Source: JASGIT01 sp047601665
GTDB taxonomy: Bacteria > Pseudomonadota > Gammaproteobacteria > Burkholderiales > Burkholderiaceae_C
Assembly: GCA_047601665.1 (NCBI GenBank)
Contig: JASGIT010000001.1
Span: 4,216,001 to 4,280,000 of the forward strand
Direction of reading: 5' to 3'
DNA: 64,000 bases
In this document: positions 17,446-25,848 of the stretch, piece by piece
Position numbering within the stretch: position 1 is the stretch's first letter
How the letters are laid out: each line of letters begins with the position of its first letter
Position numbers and translations under genes: made by a program
The notes under the pieces: generated by a model
What the model was told of the DNA's origin: nothing
Seen by the model: the letters and a program-made list of their open reading frames with translations, nothing else
The model's database searches: none

Positions 17446-17500
17446 GGGGAACCTGTTTCCCCGTGGGGAGCGGTGTCCCCATTTTCAGATGGAGGACACC
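17446..17500 (+). promoter_or_regulatory. Alternative hairpins over the ribosome-binding site of the 17502 gene
   Basis: Three pairings overlap: GGGGAA (17446-17451) with TTCCCC (17457-17462); GGGG (17465-17468) with CCCC (17477-17480); and GGTGTCC (17472-17478) with GGACACC (17494-17500). The third occludes part of the GGAGG ribosome-binding site at 17491-17495 and competes with the second. This layout could control translation. It is seen directly in the sequence; the function is inferred. Confidence 0.4.
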
Positions 17501-17501
17501 A

Positions 17502-17692
17502 TGTTCACTGATGTGAAGAGAGCGTCGTACGCCGTTCGCGCGCCTGTGTGTGTGTTGTTGGGTGGATCCGGCTTGCGCGCCGCACACCCGCTGCGTAACA
17601 GCCGGATTCCCGCGCTGTTCAAGCCCTGGTCCGGCAACGAGGCACAAGCCTTCGCGCTGGTCCAGCCCGAGCCTGCTGTGGCGGCGGCCTGA
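17502..17692 (+). CDS. Small hypothetical protein (63 aa)
   Basis: ATG 17502 lies six bases after GGAGG. The peptide begins MFTDVKRASYAVRAPVCVLL and ends VQPEPAVAAA. No family is recognised. The structured leader and the downstream gene, which starts five bases after its stop, suggest a regulated small operon. Confidence 0.45.
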
Positions 17693-17696
17693 TCGC

Positions 17697-17894
17697 ATGA
17701 TCGACCGCTACCGCAAGCACATCGCCGCCACGGTCATCCAGCTTGCGAAGGAGGATCCTGGGCTGGTGAAAACCGTGATCGTCCAGTTGCGCAGGCTGGG
17801 AGAGATCGAAGTGGACGACTTGGCGTATCTCGAAAGGATCGCCAACCGATGGATCTCGATCGCGCAACAGGCCCGTTCGGGAGCGCGCCGCTGA
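17697..17894 (+). CDS. Small hypothetical protein (65 aa)
   Basis: ATG 17697 follows the previous stop by four bases. The protein (MIDRYRKHIAATVIQLAKED ... LERIANRWISIAQQARSGAR) is an amphipathic helical protein without signal peptide. It is probably co-translated with the preceding gene. No family is recognised. Confidence 0.5.
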   Translation: MIDRYRKHIAATVIQLAKEDPGLVKTVIVQLRRLGEIEVDDLAYLERIANRWISIAQQARSGARR

Positions 17895-18251
17895 GGTGTG
17901 CAGCCCCAGCCCCCTGCACAATCTGCGCTCGCGCCAGGCACTTCGCGATCCTCTCCTGCAGATCAGCACGTCCTGTAGACAGGTCTCGGCCCAACGGCCG
18001 AGCACCTGTTCTGTGCCCTGGATGGTTCGCGCTCCTCCGACGTCGATGCAGATGCGTCGGCTTTCCTTGATTTCGGGGGCGAGACCTGCATTGAAGGCCC
18101 GCGCAAGGCATGTTCTTGCACATGCGGGCCAGCGGTAGCCAGGCCGGGATCACACCCGTCCTGCTGCACCGTGAGCCCTGGCCCGCCGGCGACCAACGCC
18201 TGCGGCGGCCCTCCTCCTCCCCTGTTCCAACCCGCCATCGGAGGCATAGCC
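17895..18251. other. Intergenic stretch without a supported gene
   Basis: Frames on the minus strand are open here, but their composition looks like high-GC noise and no start is supported. Nothing further was identified. Confidence 0.35.
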
Positions 18252-18770
18252 ATGTCCCAAGAGAAGTCCCCTGCCCGCCGCAAGCTCGAGAGCGTCGAGA
18301 GGCAGGAAGAGAAAGTCTGGGTGGAGTTCTACCCCGAGGTGCGCCGCGATGCGACCCTCGCCGTGGAAATCCTCACGGAGCTCGAGCGCGATGATCCGCT
18401 GCGGCGCCGTCATCGCGGCCTGTACCTGTGCTGCCAGCGCACGATCCGGCTCCAGGAGAGCCGGGAAGCTCGCAACCGGCGCGTAGGTCGCGCCGTGCGC
18501 CGGCTTTTCAGCGCCGTGTTCATCGCCTTCCCGAAGTGGATCCGCGATGGACTGCAGCGAGGCCGCAGTCTGGCCGTGGAATGCCTTCCCGAAATGGAAG
18601 ACACGCCGGCCGAAAAACAGGTCAAGCGCCTGCTGGAGAACGATGCCTACGTTCACGCCGAGAAATCGTTCAGAGAGCGCGCTCGCAAAGCCGCGGACAA
18701 GTCCGAGGCGCAGCAAGCGCCTGATGCTGCGGAAGACGCCGCCGCGACACGAAATGCAGCGCGCGGTTGA
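18252..18770 (+). CDS. Hypothetical charged helical protein (172 aa)
   Basis: ATG 18252 (MSQEKSPARRKLESVERQEE) follows GGAGG by about seven bases. Almost the whole protein is Arg/Glu/Lys-rich helix, with a central more hydrophobic segment (VRRLFSAVFIAFPKWIRDGL) that may contact membrane or a partner. The tail is Ala-rich and disordered. This is typical of unknown proteins on integrative elements. No motif allows a function call. Confidence 0.6.
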   Translation: MSQEKSPARRKLESVERQEEKVWVEFYPEVRRDATLAVEILTELERDDPLRRRHRGLYLCCQRTIRLQESREARNRRVGRAVRRLFSAVFIAFPKWIRDGLQRGRSLAVECLPEMEDTPAEKQVKRLLENDAYVHAEKSFRERARKAADKSEAQQAPDAAEDAAATRNAARG

Positions 18771-18886
18771 CCCTGACCCGCTGAGTGCCGAACGCCCTGC
18801 CCCCCGCTACCGCGGTGGTGCAGCGGCGCATCGGATCACCTGACCTCGCCCCTCGCCGCTCCTCCCCCCCGGCACGCCGCTCACTT

Positions 18887-19234
18887 CTACCCCGCTCCCC
18901 CCGCCTTCCTGGCCGCAGCGCCCGCTCGCGCTACTTTGCGCGGCCCGCCCTTTCGGCCGCTACCATTACCTCGCGCGTTCTGCATGTCCTCGGCCTGCGT
19001 ACCGTCCGCCACCCGCTCGAACTCCAGCAGGACGGAAGGCGGCAGGTTCAAGGTCTCTGCCAGCACGCAGATGTTGCGCAACGCGACGTTGCGAAGTCCC
19101 CGCTCGACTTCGCTGAGATAGCTTCTCGACAGACCACTGTCGTAGGCGAGCGTCTCCTGCGACACCCCTGCCTTGCGGCGCGTTGCCGCAAGGTGGCGCC
19201 CGAAGCTGACGAGGGGATCGTATTCAAGTTCCAT
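18887..19234 (-). CDS. XRE-family transcriptional regulator
   Basis: The 115-residue product starts MELEYDPLVSFGRHLAATRR and has a complete Cro/C1-type helix-turn-helix at about 10-65: AGVSQETLAYDSGLSRSYLS then EVERGLRNVALRNICVLAET. The C-terminal 45 residues are a basic Gly/Arg/Lys-rich tail that may add DNA binding. The AT-rich region just upstream carries repeated short motifs that suit autoregulation. Such regulators commonly control mobile-element genes. Confidence 0.85.
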   Translation of the reverse strand: MELEYDPLVSFGRHLAATRRKAGVSQETLAYDSGLSRSYLSEVERGLRNVALRNICVLAETLNLPPSVLLEFERVADGTQAEDMQNARGNGSGRKGGPRKVARAGAAARKAGGAG

Positions 19235-19330
19235 AGCATTCCTTTGATTAGAACGCTATCGGATCACTTGGTATAAGGCCACTCTCTATAAACGTACTCG
19301 ATATAAGATAACGCGCTATGAGTGACATTT
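19235..19330. promoter_or_regulatory. AT-rich promoter/operator region of the XRE gene
   Basis: The stretch contains GATATAAGATAACG, GTATAAGG and two related motifs (AACGCTATCGGAT at 19252 and AACGCGCTATGAG at 19310) in otherwise GC-rich DNA. This suits a promoter with repressor sites for the adjacent regulator. The remaining 19331-19581 shows no supported gene. Confidence 0.4.
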
Positions 19331-19581
19331 TTTCGAGCAAAACGCGGCTACTACGTCACCAGTGGAAGACGGGCGAGGTCAGCCACAGCCAAGCACACCA
19401 CCCGTCTCGAGCGCGTACAAGCGGCAGCCGAGTGTCGAGCGTGCACGGCGTTGCCCCGTGTCCCGGAACGGCACCGACGTGGACGCGGCGCTTGCGCGAC
19501 GGCGCGCGCGAACCAGTATTTGGAACCCCGGTGGCGGAGTCGGGGCATGGCAGCCCGAGCGTACCCGCCTGCCTCGGCTGC

Positions 19582-20025
19582 TCAGCCCACGGGGTGCCCG
19601 CGGACGCAGCGGCCCAGGTGTTGATCAATCAGCCAGCACAGGAACCGGGCCTCGTACGACGAGCCACTGTAGTACCGCTTGCACTCGTCAGCGTAGGTCA
19701 GCAGGTCCGCTTCAGTACGAATTCCTTCGGGGTCGAAGTTGGTGATCTCGGCGAAGGTTTCGGCCTCGGGTCGAGTCAGGCGGATCTGGTTGCCGAAGCG
19801 GATCATGGGCAGGGTAATCGGGACAGCGACCCCGAGATCGTCGAACAGAATCGGGCGCTTGTACATGCGATTGATCCGGCGCGCTGCAAATCGCAGTGCA
19901 GCAGGACTGTAGCCACGATAGAGCGAGCCTGCGGTTGGAGCCGCTTCCTCTTCACACGCGTCAAGCCGGCGCGCGCACGGACCGTGGAACCAACCGCAGA
20001 GGTTGCAGCTTGTGCGAAATTCCAC
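19582..20025 (-). CDS. Hypothetical protein with N-terminal cysteine cluster
   Basis: I prefer GTG 20025 (VEFRTSCNLCGWFHGPCARR) after AGAGGGG; the frame extends to TTG 20115 without a good site. The first 20 residues hold CNLC and a third Cys, possibly a metal site. The rest (ARRINRMYKRPILFDDLGVA ... NFDPEGIRTEADLLTYADEC) is a normal soluble protein. No family is recognised. The long plus-strand frame opposite it (19318-20106) is a shadow. Confidence 0.55.
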   Translation of the reverse strand: MEFRTSCNLCGWFHGPCARRLDACEEEAAPTAGSLYRGYSPAALRFAARRINRMYKRPILFDDLGVAVPITLPMIRFGNQIRLTRPEAETFAEITNFDPEGIRTEADLLTYADECKRYYSGSSYEARFLCWLIDQHLGRCVRGHPVG

Positions 20026-20115
20026 CAACCCCTCTTGATTAATTGGCGGCCGCCCAAACAAGCCCCGCGCCAATCCGTCATACCGATGCGCGCTACGCGT
20101 GCCTGAAGGTGTCAA

Positions 20116-20379
20116 ATGAAGACCGAGCAGGATTCAGTGTTTGCGACCGCGATGGACTGGGTGTTTCTTCGCATCAGGCCGGGGCGGCTCCCGACGCCGC
20201 TTCCTGCAGAATTCGCAGCTTGGCTGGAAGAGAAGCCCGAGCACTTTCAGGCGTACCTGGATGCGGCGCGCCTGTGGCGCCTAACCGGTATGCTGCAACC
20301 GGGACTCGTCATTCCTTCGGATGACGACATGCTCGAGTGCCTGGCGCGGGAGCCCGCCACAGGGATTCGCAATGACTGA
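20116..20379 (+). CDS. Stand-alone FecR N-terminal-like (DUF4880) protein
   Basis: The 87-residue product matches the N-terminal cytoplasmic domain of FecR anti-sigma factors: TAMDWVFLRIRPG, AEFAAWLEEKPEHFQAYLDA, ARLWRLTGML. The full FecR at 32797-33834 shows the same pattern (EWARWLAADATHQRAWKRIE). Here there is no membrane segment, periplasmic FecR domain or C-terminal domain. FecR N-domains bind FecI-type sigma factors, so this could act as a free cytoplasmic sigma modulator, or be the remnant of a full FecR. It lies at the edge of the siderophore cluster, convergent with the exporter gene. Confidence 0.6.
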   Translation: MKTEQDSVFATAMDWVFLRIRPGRLPTPLPAEFAAWLEEKPEHFQAYLDAARLWRLTGMLQPGLVIPSDDDMLECLAREPATGIRND

Positions 20380-20577
20380 GGTTGCCCAGCCGACAGGTCC
20401 GGCTTCGCTGTCGCGCCTGCGGCCCGCTTCACCCTCGCGTTGGGAAGTATCCTGCAACCGTGGACTGTGTCGGCCGACACTCCGGACGTGCGGACGGAAT
20501 GCGGCGCGATGGCCGGTACTGCGGCGCTTGCCTCCGTTCGCTAGGGCACGATCCCCCTGGAGCCGGTGCCTGCTTGG

Positions 20578-22269
20578 TCACGCGGTGCCGAAACGAGGCT
20601 CCTGCTCCCGCTGGCCCCGTTCGGTTTCCTCCACGATCGTCCCGCCCTGCATCCGCACTACGCGGTCCGCGAGATGGAAATATCGATCGTCGTGGGATAT
20701 CACCACCAACAGATGGCCACGGCCTCGGAGTTCGGGCAGCAGCTCGGTGTAGAAAAGGTGGCGGAACGTCGGATCCTGGTCCGCAGCCCATTCGTCGAAC
20801 ACGAATACGGGCCGGCCCTCAAGGTAGGCATGCACCAGCGCGAGGCGCTTGCGCTGACCGGTGGACAGGTCCAGCGTGCTGAAGGCTCCCTCCTTCACGG
20901 CCACCTTGTGGGCGATTTCCAGGCGTTCCAGGTAGGGCAGCGCGCGCTCTGGCAGCGCCTTCGCCATGCCGCGCGCCTGCCCCGGCTCCAGTTCCTGGAA
21001 CAGATAGAAATCCGAGAACACCGTTGTGAAGAGCTGCCGGTAGTCGTCCCGGGTCTGCGCGGTGACCACCTCGCCATCTAGAACGATCTCACCCTGCTGC
21101 GGCGCGTACAGGCCCAGCAGCAGCTTGATCAGTGTCGTCTTGCCGGATCCGTTGTCTCCGACGATGAACACCAGTTCGCCAGGCCGCAGGGTCAGGTCGA
21201 TCGGCCCCAGGACGAATCCCTTGCCGCCCTCCTCTGCCGTGAACGCATAGCCCACGCGCCGGAGCTCGATCGCGCGGTCGAAACGCACGCCCGGAGTGTC
21301 GCGGTCCACATGAAGGTGAGGCTCGGGGTTGGCGAATCGCTCGGACAGATCTGCGATACGCAGGAAAGCGATCTTGGCGCGCCCGATGCCCGGCAGGACT
21401 CCGATTACCTGGTCCAGCGGCCCCTTCAGGAAGAGCAGCACCAGCACGAAGCCGCTGAGCGTCGCGGGCTCGACTGTTCGAAACGCCGCCCACCCGAGGA
21501 TAGCGGCGATCAGCATGAAGAACAGGGCCGACCCAAGCGCCCGCCCGATCACGAAGGTGTTGATCGCCCGCGAGTTGACGCGCTGGATCGTCTCTACTGT
21601 GCCGGCGATCTGCTCGCCGAAGAGCCTGCTGCGGCGGGCGCGCTGCATACGCAGTTCCTTCGCGCCCTCGCTGATGTCCCGGTAGGCCTTGTGCAGCAGT
21701 TCCTCCTGCTCGCGCGCCTTGCGAAAGCCGAGGACCCCGCGCATCTGACAGTGGAACTGCACGGCCGATCCGGCCACCAGCATCACGATCAACAGGCCGA
21801 ACAGCGGCGGCGAGAGCGCCGCGAGATACGCCAGACACCCGATAGAGATGGACAGGGAGATGAGCGTCCCGGCGAGCGCGAAGACGACATCGCTGACGCT
21901 GTCCACGTCTCCGGTGAGCACCGGCATTAGCCGGTGGGTGCGGTAGCGCTCGAGCACGTCGATCGGCGCAGCGAGGATCCTCTGGGCCAGGCTGGCGCGC
22001 ACCTGCGAGACCAGCCGCTGCCCCACGACATTGGTGGAAATATCCGACGCAGCGCGTGCCACCAGCGAGAGGACGCACAGCCCGACGAAGGTCAGGAGCA
22101 GTCCCCCCGCGAGGCCTCCGGGCTGGTGCAACACCTTGTTGATCGTGGCCAGAAGCGACACCGTGGCGGCGCCAGCCGCAACCCCGGTCACGGCGGACAG
22201 GATGATCCACGGGAGGTAGGGCCGCAGCAGACGCACAACTTCAGGACCATATCGGGGTTCTTGACTCAC
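20578..22269 (-). CDS. pvdE: PvdE/SyrD-type cyclic-peptide ABC exporter
   Basis: This fused permease-ATPase (563 residues) moves the peptide siderophore precursor across the inner membrane. I chose GTG 22269 (VSQEPRYGPEVVRLLRPYLP) after AGGAG; the longer frame is not family-like. Six membrane helices occupy about 15-290 (LPWIILSAVTGVAAGAATVS onward). The ATPase has Walker A GDNGSGKTT, signature LSTGQRKRL, Walker B VFVFDEWAADQDP (the DEWAADQ form typical of PvdE/SyrD) and the H-loop ISHDD. It is transcribed downstream of the efflux operon and 190 bases past the outer-membrane channel gene. Confidence 0.9.
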   Translation of the reverse strand: MSQEPRYGPEVVRLLRPYLPWIILSAVTGVAAGAATVSLLATINKVLHQPGGLAGGLLLTFVGLCVLSLVARAASDISTNVVGQRLVSQVRASLAQRILAAPIDVLERYRTHRLMPVLTGDVDSVSDVVFALAGTLISLSISIGCLAYLAALSPPLFGLLIVMLVAGSAVQFHCQMRGVLGFRKAREQEELLHKAYRDISEGAKELRMQRARRSRLFGEQIAGTVETIQRVNSRAINTFVIGRALGSALFFMLIAAILGWAAFRTVEPATLSGFVLVLLFLKGPLDQVIGVLPGIGRAKIAFLRIADLSERFANPEPHLHVDRDTPGVRFDRAIELRRVGYAFTAEEGGKGFVLGPIDLTLRPGELVFIVGDNGSGKTTLIKLLLGLYAPQQGEIVLDGEVVTAQTRDDYRQLFTTVFSDFYLFQELEPGQARGMAKALPERALPYLERLEIAHKVAVKEGAFSTLDLSTGQRKRLALVHAYLEGRPVFVFDEWAADQDPTFRHLFYTELLPELRGRGHLLVVISHDDRYFHLADRVVRMQGGTIVEETERGQREQEPRFGTA

Positions 22270-22459
22270 GCTCAACTCCTGGAATGGGATTTCCAGACAG
22301 GACGTTTGAATCGCATGGATGTTTGGCGACTGGACCACGTCCGGCTCTGGCACCGAAGCCGCGCTCGGCGGAGGCGGCTGGCCCCACGCGGCGCGAGCAT
22401 TTTCACCGGGCCGGCCAGAGCCACGCGCTCCGCCGGCCATGCGAGGCCAGCGGCGACCT

Positions 22460-23869
22460 TCAGCGATCCGATTCCATCAGCGACGAGACAGTCACGGACG
22501 ACCGTGGCGCGCGCCAGCCGCCCCCCAACGCCTTGTAAAGAGCCACGGCCGCCTGCAGCCGTGCGAGCTTGATCCGGACGGCGCTATCCTGCGCCTCGTA
22601 GAGCGTACGTTGCGCATCCAGCAATGTCAGTAGCGTCTCGGCGCCCGCACGGTAACGGGACTCGGCCAGCCGCAGCGACTCCCGCGCCTGGGCCAGCACC
22701 TTCTGCTGAGCCCGTTGCCGCAGCTCCGTGCCGCTCACGGCGTTCAGCGCCGCCTCCACGTCGGCGAGCGCGGACACAATGGCTTTGCGGTACACCGCCA
22801 GCAGTTCGTCACGCTGCGCCGTCGCCTGGTCGCGGCCCGCTGCCAGCCGCCCATGGTTGAAGATCGGCGCCGTCAGGCCCGCGGCCACGCTGTAGTAGGG
22901 CTGCGAGAGCAGTCGGCTCAGCTGGCTGCTGCTCGCTCCGCCGAGCGCCGTGAGGGTGAGCGACGGCAACATGGCCGCACGCGCCACCGTCAGGTCTGCA
23001 TCGGCGGCGGCGAGCTGCCGCTCGGCTCCAGCGACATCCGGGCGCCGCACCAGCAGTTCGGCGGGTAGCCCCGCATCCACCTGCGGGCTGTCCAGGCCGT
23101 CCAACGAGACGCCTACCACTTCGAAGCCCTGGGGCGGGCGCCCCAGAAGCGTGGCCAACGCAACGACGCTCGCACGCGCCTCCTGGTCGCGCTCGGCGAC
23201 CGTCTGCCCGAGCTGGTAGACCAGGGTTTGCTGCTGGGCCACCGACAGGGCCGAGGCCGCGCCGCGCCGGAACTGGGCCTCCACCAGCGCGAGGAGACGT
23301 TCGCCCACGGCCAGATCCCGGCGGGCGATGCCGGCGCGCTCACGCGACGCGAGCGTCTGCAGATAGAGGGCCGCCACGTCGCTGGTCAGCGTGAGCAGAA
23401 CGGCGTCGCGGGCATGGGCTGAAGCGACCAGGGTATCGAGAGCCGCCTGCCTGGCAGCATGGTTGGCCCCCCAGAGGTCAACCTCGTAGCTGGCAGCGAA
23501 GTACCCCTGGTGGGCTCGGCTCGTCGTGTCCCCGGAGCGGTCGCGTTGCGACGATACCGTCGCATTCACCTCGGGCAACAGCTTGGCGCCAGCGATTCGG
23601 GCAAGGGCATCCGCTTGCCGGACCTGAGCGACGGCGGCGGCCACATCGAAGCTGCCAACACGCGCAATCTCAATGAGGCCCGACAGCTCATGACTCCCAA
23701 AGGCGCGCCACCAGTCGCTCTCCACGGCGACCGCCGTTGGGGCTGCGCGCGTGTCCCAGCTTGCAGGCAGTTCCAGTCCCGCCTGTGTCCGAGCAATTGG
23801 CAGGCCGCATCCGGCCAGTAGCACCGTGGCAGCGATGGTCAACAGGGATTTGCGAAGTGCCACCCTCAT
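22460..23869 (-). CDS. Outer-membrane efflux lipoprotein (OprM/OpmQ type)
   Basis: ATG 23869 overlaps the MacB stop (ATGA). The signal sequence MRVALRKSLLTIAATVLLAG ends in a lipobox with Cys at residue 21, so the 469-residue protein is a TolC-like lipoprotein. Two repeated coiled-coil halves carry conserved patterns (AAAVAQVRQADALARIAGAK, later LRLAESRYRAGAETLLTLLD). It should form the outer-membrane channel for the MacA-MacB pump, as OpmQ does with PvdRT in pyoverdine secretion. The three genes are translationally linked. Confidence 0.9.
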   Translation of the reverse strand: MRVALRKSLLTIAATVLLAGCGLPIARTQAGLELPASWDTRAAPTAVAVESDWWRAFGSHELSGLIEIARVGSFDVAAAVAQVRQADALARIAGAKLLPEVNATVSSQRDRSGDTTSRAHQGYFAASYEVDLWGANHAARQAALDTLVASAHARDAVLLTLTSDVAALYLQTLASRERAGIARRDLAVGERLLALVEAQFRRGAASALSVAQQQTLVYQLGQTVAERDQEARASVVALATLLGRPPQGFEVVGVSLDGLDSPQVDAGLPAELLVRRPDVAGAERQLAAADADLTVARAAMLPSLTLTALGGASSSQLSRLLSQPYYSVAAGLTAPIFNHGRLAAGRDQATAQRDELLAVYRKAIVSALADVEAALNAVSGTELRQRAQQKVLAQARESLRLAESRYRAGAETLLTLLDAQRTLYEAQDSAVRIKLARLQAAVALYKALGGGWRAPRSSVTVSSLMESDR

Positions 23870-25848
23870 TCCCCCATCAGTGCCACTACCGGATCGAGCT
23901 TGGACGCCTGCCGCGCCGGCATGAAGCCAAAAATGAGGCCGGTGGCCACCGCGCATCCGAAGGCCAGCAGGATGGCGCGGACGCTGACTATCACCGGCAC
24001 GTCCCACCAGATCAGCGCCACGCCGATCAGCAGGCCGATCACCACCCCCGCAACGCCCCCCACCAACGACACCATCACCGCCTCGGTCAGGAACTGGCGC
24101 TGAATGTCGCGCTGCCTCGCACCCGTCGCCATCCGGATGCCGATCTCCCGTGTGCGCTCCTTCACCGCCATCAGCATGATGTTCATGATCCCGATTCCAC
24201 CCACCACAAGTGAAATACTGGCAATCAACGCCACCAGCAGCGTCTGCTGCCGCAAGGTCTCGTTGTGCGCCCTTACCTCGGCGGCGCTGTTGACGACAAA
24301 GAAGTCTTCCATCCGACGGGCGCCTTTCAGCACCTCCGTGATGTCGGCCACGGTTTGGTCGATGCGATCGAGCCTGTCAACGAGCACTGAGATTGACGTC
24401 AGCGCCGTGGTACCCAGCACTCGGCGGCTGGCGGTATGGAATGGAAGCAGCGCGACGTCATCGTGGTCGGCATTTCCGCTGATAGTTCCCTTTTCCTCCA
24501 TCTCACCGATCACTTGGAAAGGCACGTTGTTTACCAACACGTAGCGTCCCAGAAAATCCTCGGCGCCGAAGAGACGCTCTCGTGCCGTCTTTCCCAGCAC
24601 CACCACAGGAGCAAGTTGACGGTCGTCGTCGTGGGAGAAGAACACGCCTTTGGAGTTCTTCCAACTCAATACCGAGGGGGCGTCCGCGGAGACTGCCCAT
24701 ATCTTGGTCGAATAGTCGGCCCCGCCCGCGCGGAGCATGGCCTGCCCTATCTGGAAAGGCATTGCGAAGCGCACATTGGGAACGCCCTGAACTAACCGCG
24801 CATCGGCCTCCGACAGTCGCCCAACGATCGTGCGCGCGCTTTGTCCATTTGCGTAGACATACAGCCGATGCGTTCCCCACAAGGCAAATCTTTCGAGGAC
24901 CTTCTCGCTATTGCCTTGGCCAACCGCCATCAACACTATGACCGAGGCGACGCCAATGACGATGCCCAACAGCGTGAGCACCGTACGAAAGCGGCTGGCC
25001 CACAGGGTGCTCCACGCGCTGCTGAGGGCCTCCCTCACATCGGCCATCCAGGAGGCGCTAAGCGCCGCGCCCCGCGTCATGTGCGCCATGAAGTTCAGCG
25101 TGTCGAGCGAGGGGGCTGACTGCGGCGCAGACGTTCCGCGATCCTCCACGATGCACCCGTCGCTGATCCTCACCACGCGCCGTGCCTGCGCGGCCACTTG
25201 CGGATCGTGCGTGACAAGAACTATGGTGTGCCCTGCACCCGCCAAGTCCTTGAGCAACGCCATCACCTCGGCTCCGCTCTTGCTGTCCAATGCGCCAGTG
25301 GGCTCATCGGCCAGGATGACGTGGCCGCCATTCACCAGTGCGCGAGCGATGGAGACACGCTGTTGCTGCCCTCCTGAAAGCTGCCCAGGCCGATGGCCAC
25401 TACGCCCTCCGAGCCCGAGTTGTTCCAGAAGTGCCTGGGCGCGGGCTTGCCGCTCTTCCAACGGTACACCGGCATACACCGCTGGTACCTGTACGTTGTG
25501 ACTGGCGTCCAGCGTGCGGATGAGGTGGTAGCCCTGGAACACGAATCCGAACGCCTCCCGCCGCAACCAGGCCAGTTCGTCCGCCGTGAAATAGGAAATG
25601 TCCTGTCCCGCGAAGCGGTAGCTGCCTGAGCTTGGCCTGTCCAGGCAACCCAGGATGTGCATGAGGGTGGACTTTCCCGAGCCTGAGGCGCCCACCAGGG
25701 CAATGAATTCTCCCGCGTGGATAGTCAGGTCGACCCCGTGCAGTACTTCCACACTCGGCTCACCGTCCCGGCCACCATAGTGCTTGCGAATACCTGCCAG
25801 TTCAATCAGCGGAACGGGTTCACCGGAAACGGTCTCGCGGGCTACCAT
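23866..25848 (-). CDS. macB: MacB/PvdT-like ABC transporter
   Basis: The 660-residue protein has an N-terminal ATPase and a C-terminal permease. Visible motifs are Walker A GASGSGKST (about residue 55), signature LSGGQQQR and Walker B VILADEPTGALD. A first membrane helix follows at about 285 (RFRTVLTLLGIVIGVASVIV), then a large periplasmic domain and three helices near the end, with the conserved GIMNIMLMAVKERTREIGIR. With MacA and the outer-membrane lipoprotein it forms a tripartite pump taking substrate from the periplasm, probably the mature siderophore or its recycled form. The start overlaps the MacA end by 7 bases. Confidence 0.93.
   Translation of the reverse strand: MVARETVSGEPVPLIELAGIRKHYGGRDGEPSVEVLHGVDLTIHAGEFIALVGASGSGKSTLMHILGCLDRPSSGSYRFAGQDISYFTADELAWLRREAFGFVFQGYHLIRTLDASHNVQVPAVYAGVPLEERQARAQALLEQLGLGGRSGHRPGQLSGGQQQRVSIARALVNGGHVILADEPTGALDSKSGAEVMALLKDLAGAGHTIVLVTHDPQVAAQARRVVRISDGCIVEDRGTSAPQSAPSLDTLNFMAHMTRGAALSASWMADVREALSSAWSTLWASRFRTVLTLLGIVIGVASVIVLMAVGQGNSEKVLERFALWGTHRLYVYANGQSARTIVGRLSEADARLVQGVPNVRFAMPFQIGQAMLRAGGADYSTKIWAVSADAPSVLSWKNSKGVFFSHDDDRQLAPVVVLGKTARERLFGAEDFLGRYVLVNNVPFQVIGEMEEKGTISGNADHDDVALLPFHTASRRVLGTTALTSISVLVDRLDRIDQTVADITEVLKGARRMEDFFVVNSAAEVRAHNETLRQQTLLVALIASISLVVGGIGIMNIMLMAVKERTREIGIRMATGARQRDIQRQFLTEAVMVSLVGGVAGVVIGLLIGVALIWWDVPVIVSVRAILLAFGCAVATGLIFGFMPARQASKLDPVVALMGE

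Noticed and set aside
19318..20106. 262-residue plus-strand frame beginning MSDIFSSKTRL
   Set aside because: Most of it is opposite a more protein-like minus-strand gene (19582-20025), and the sequence after the first 30 residues is low-complexity.
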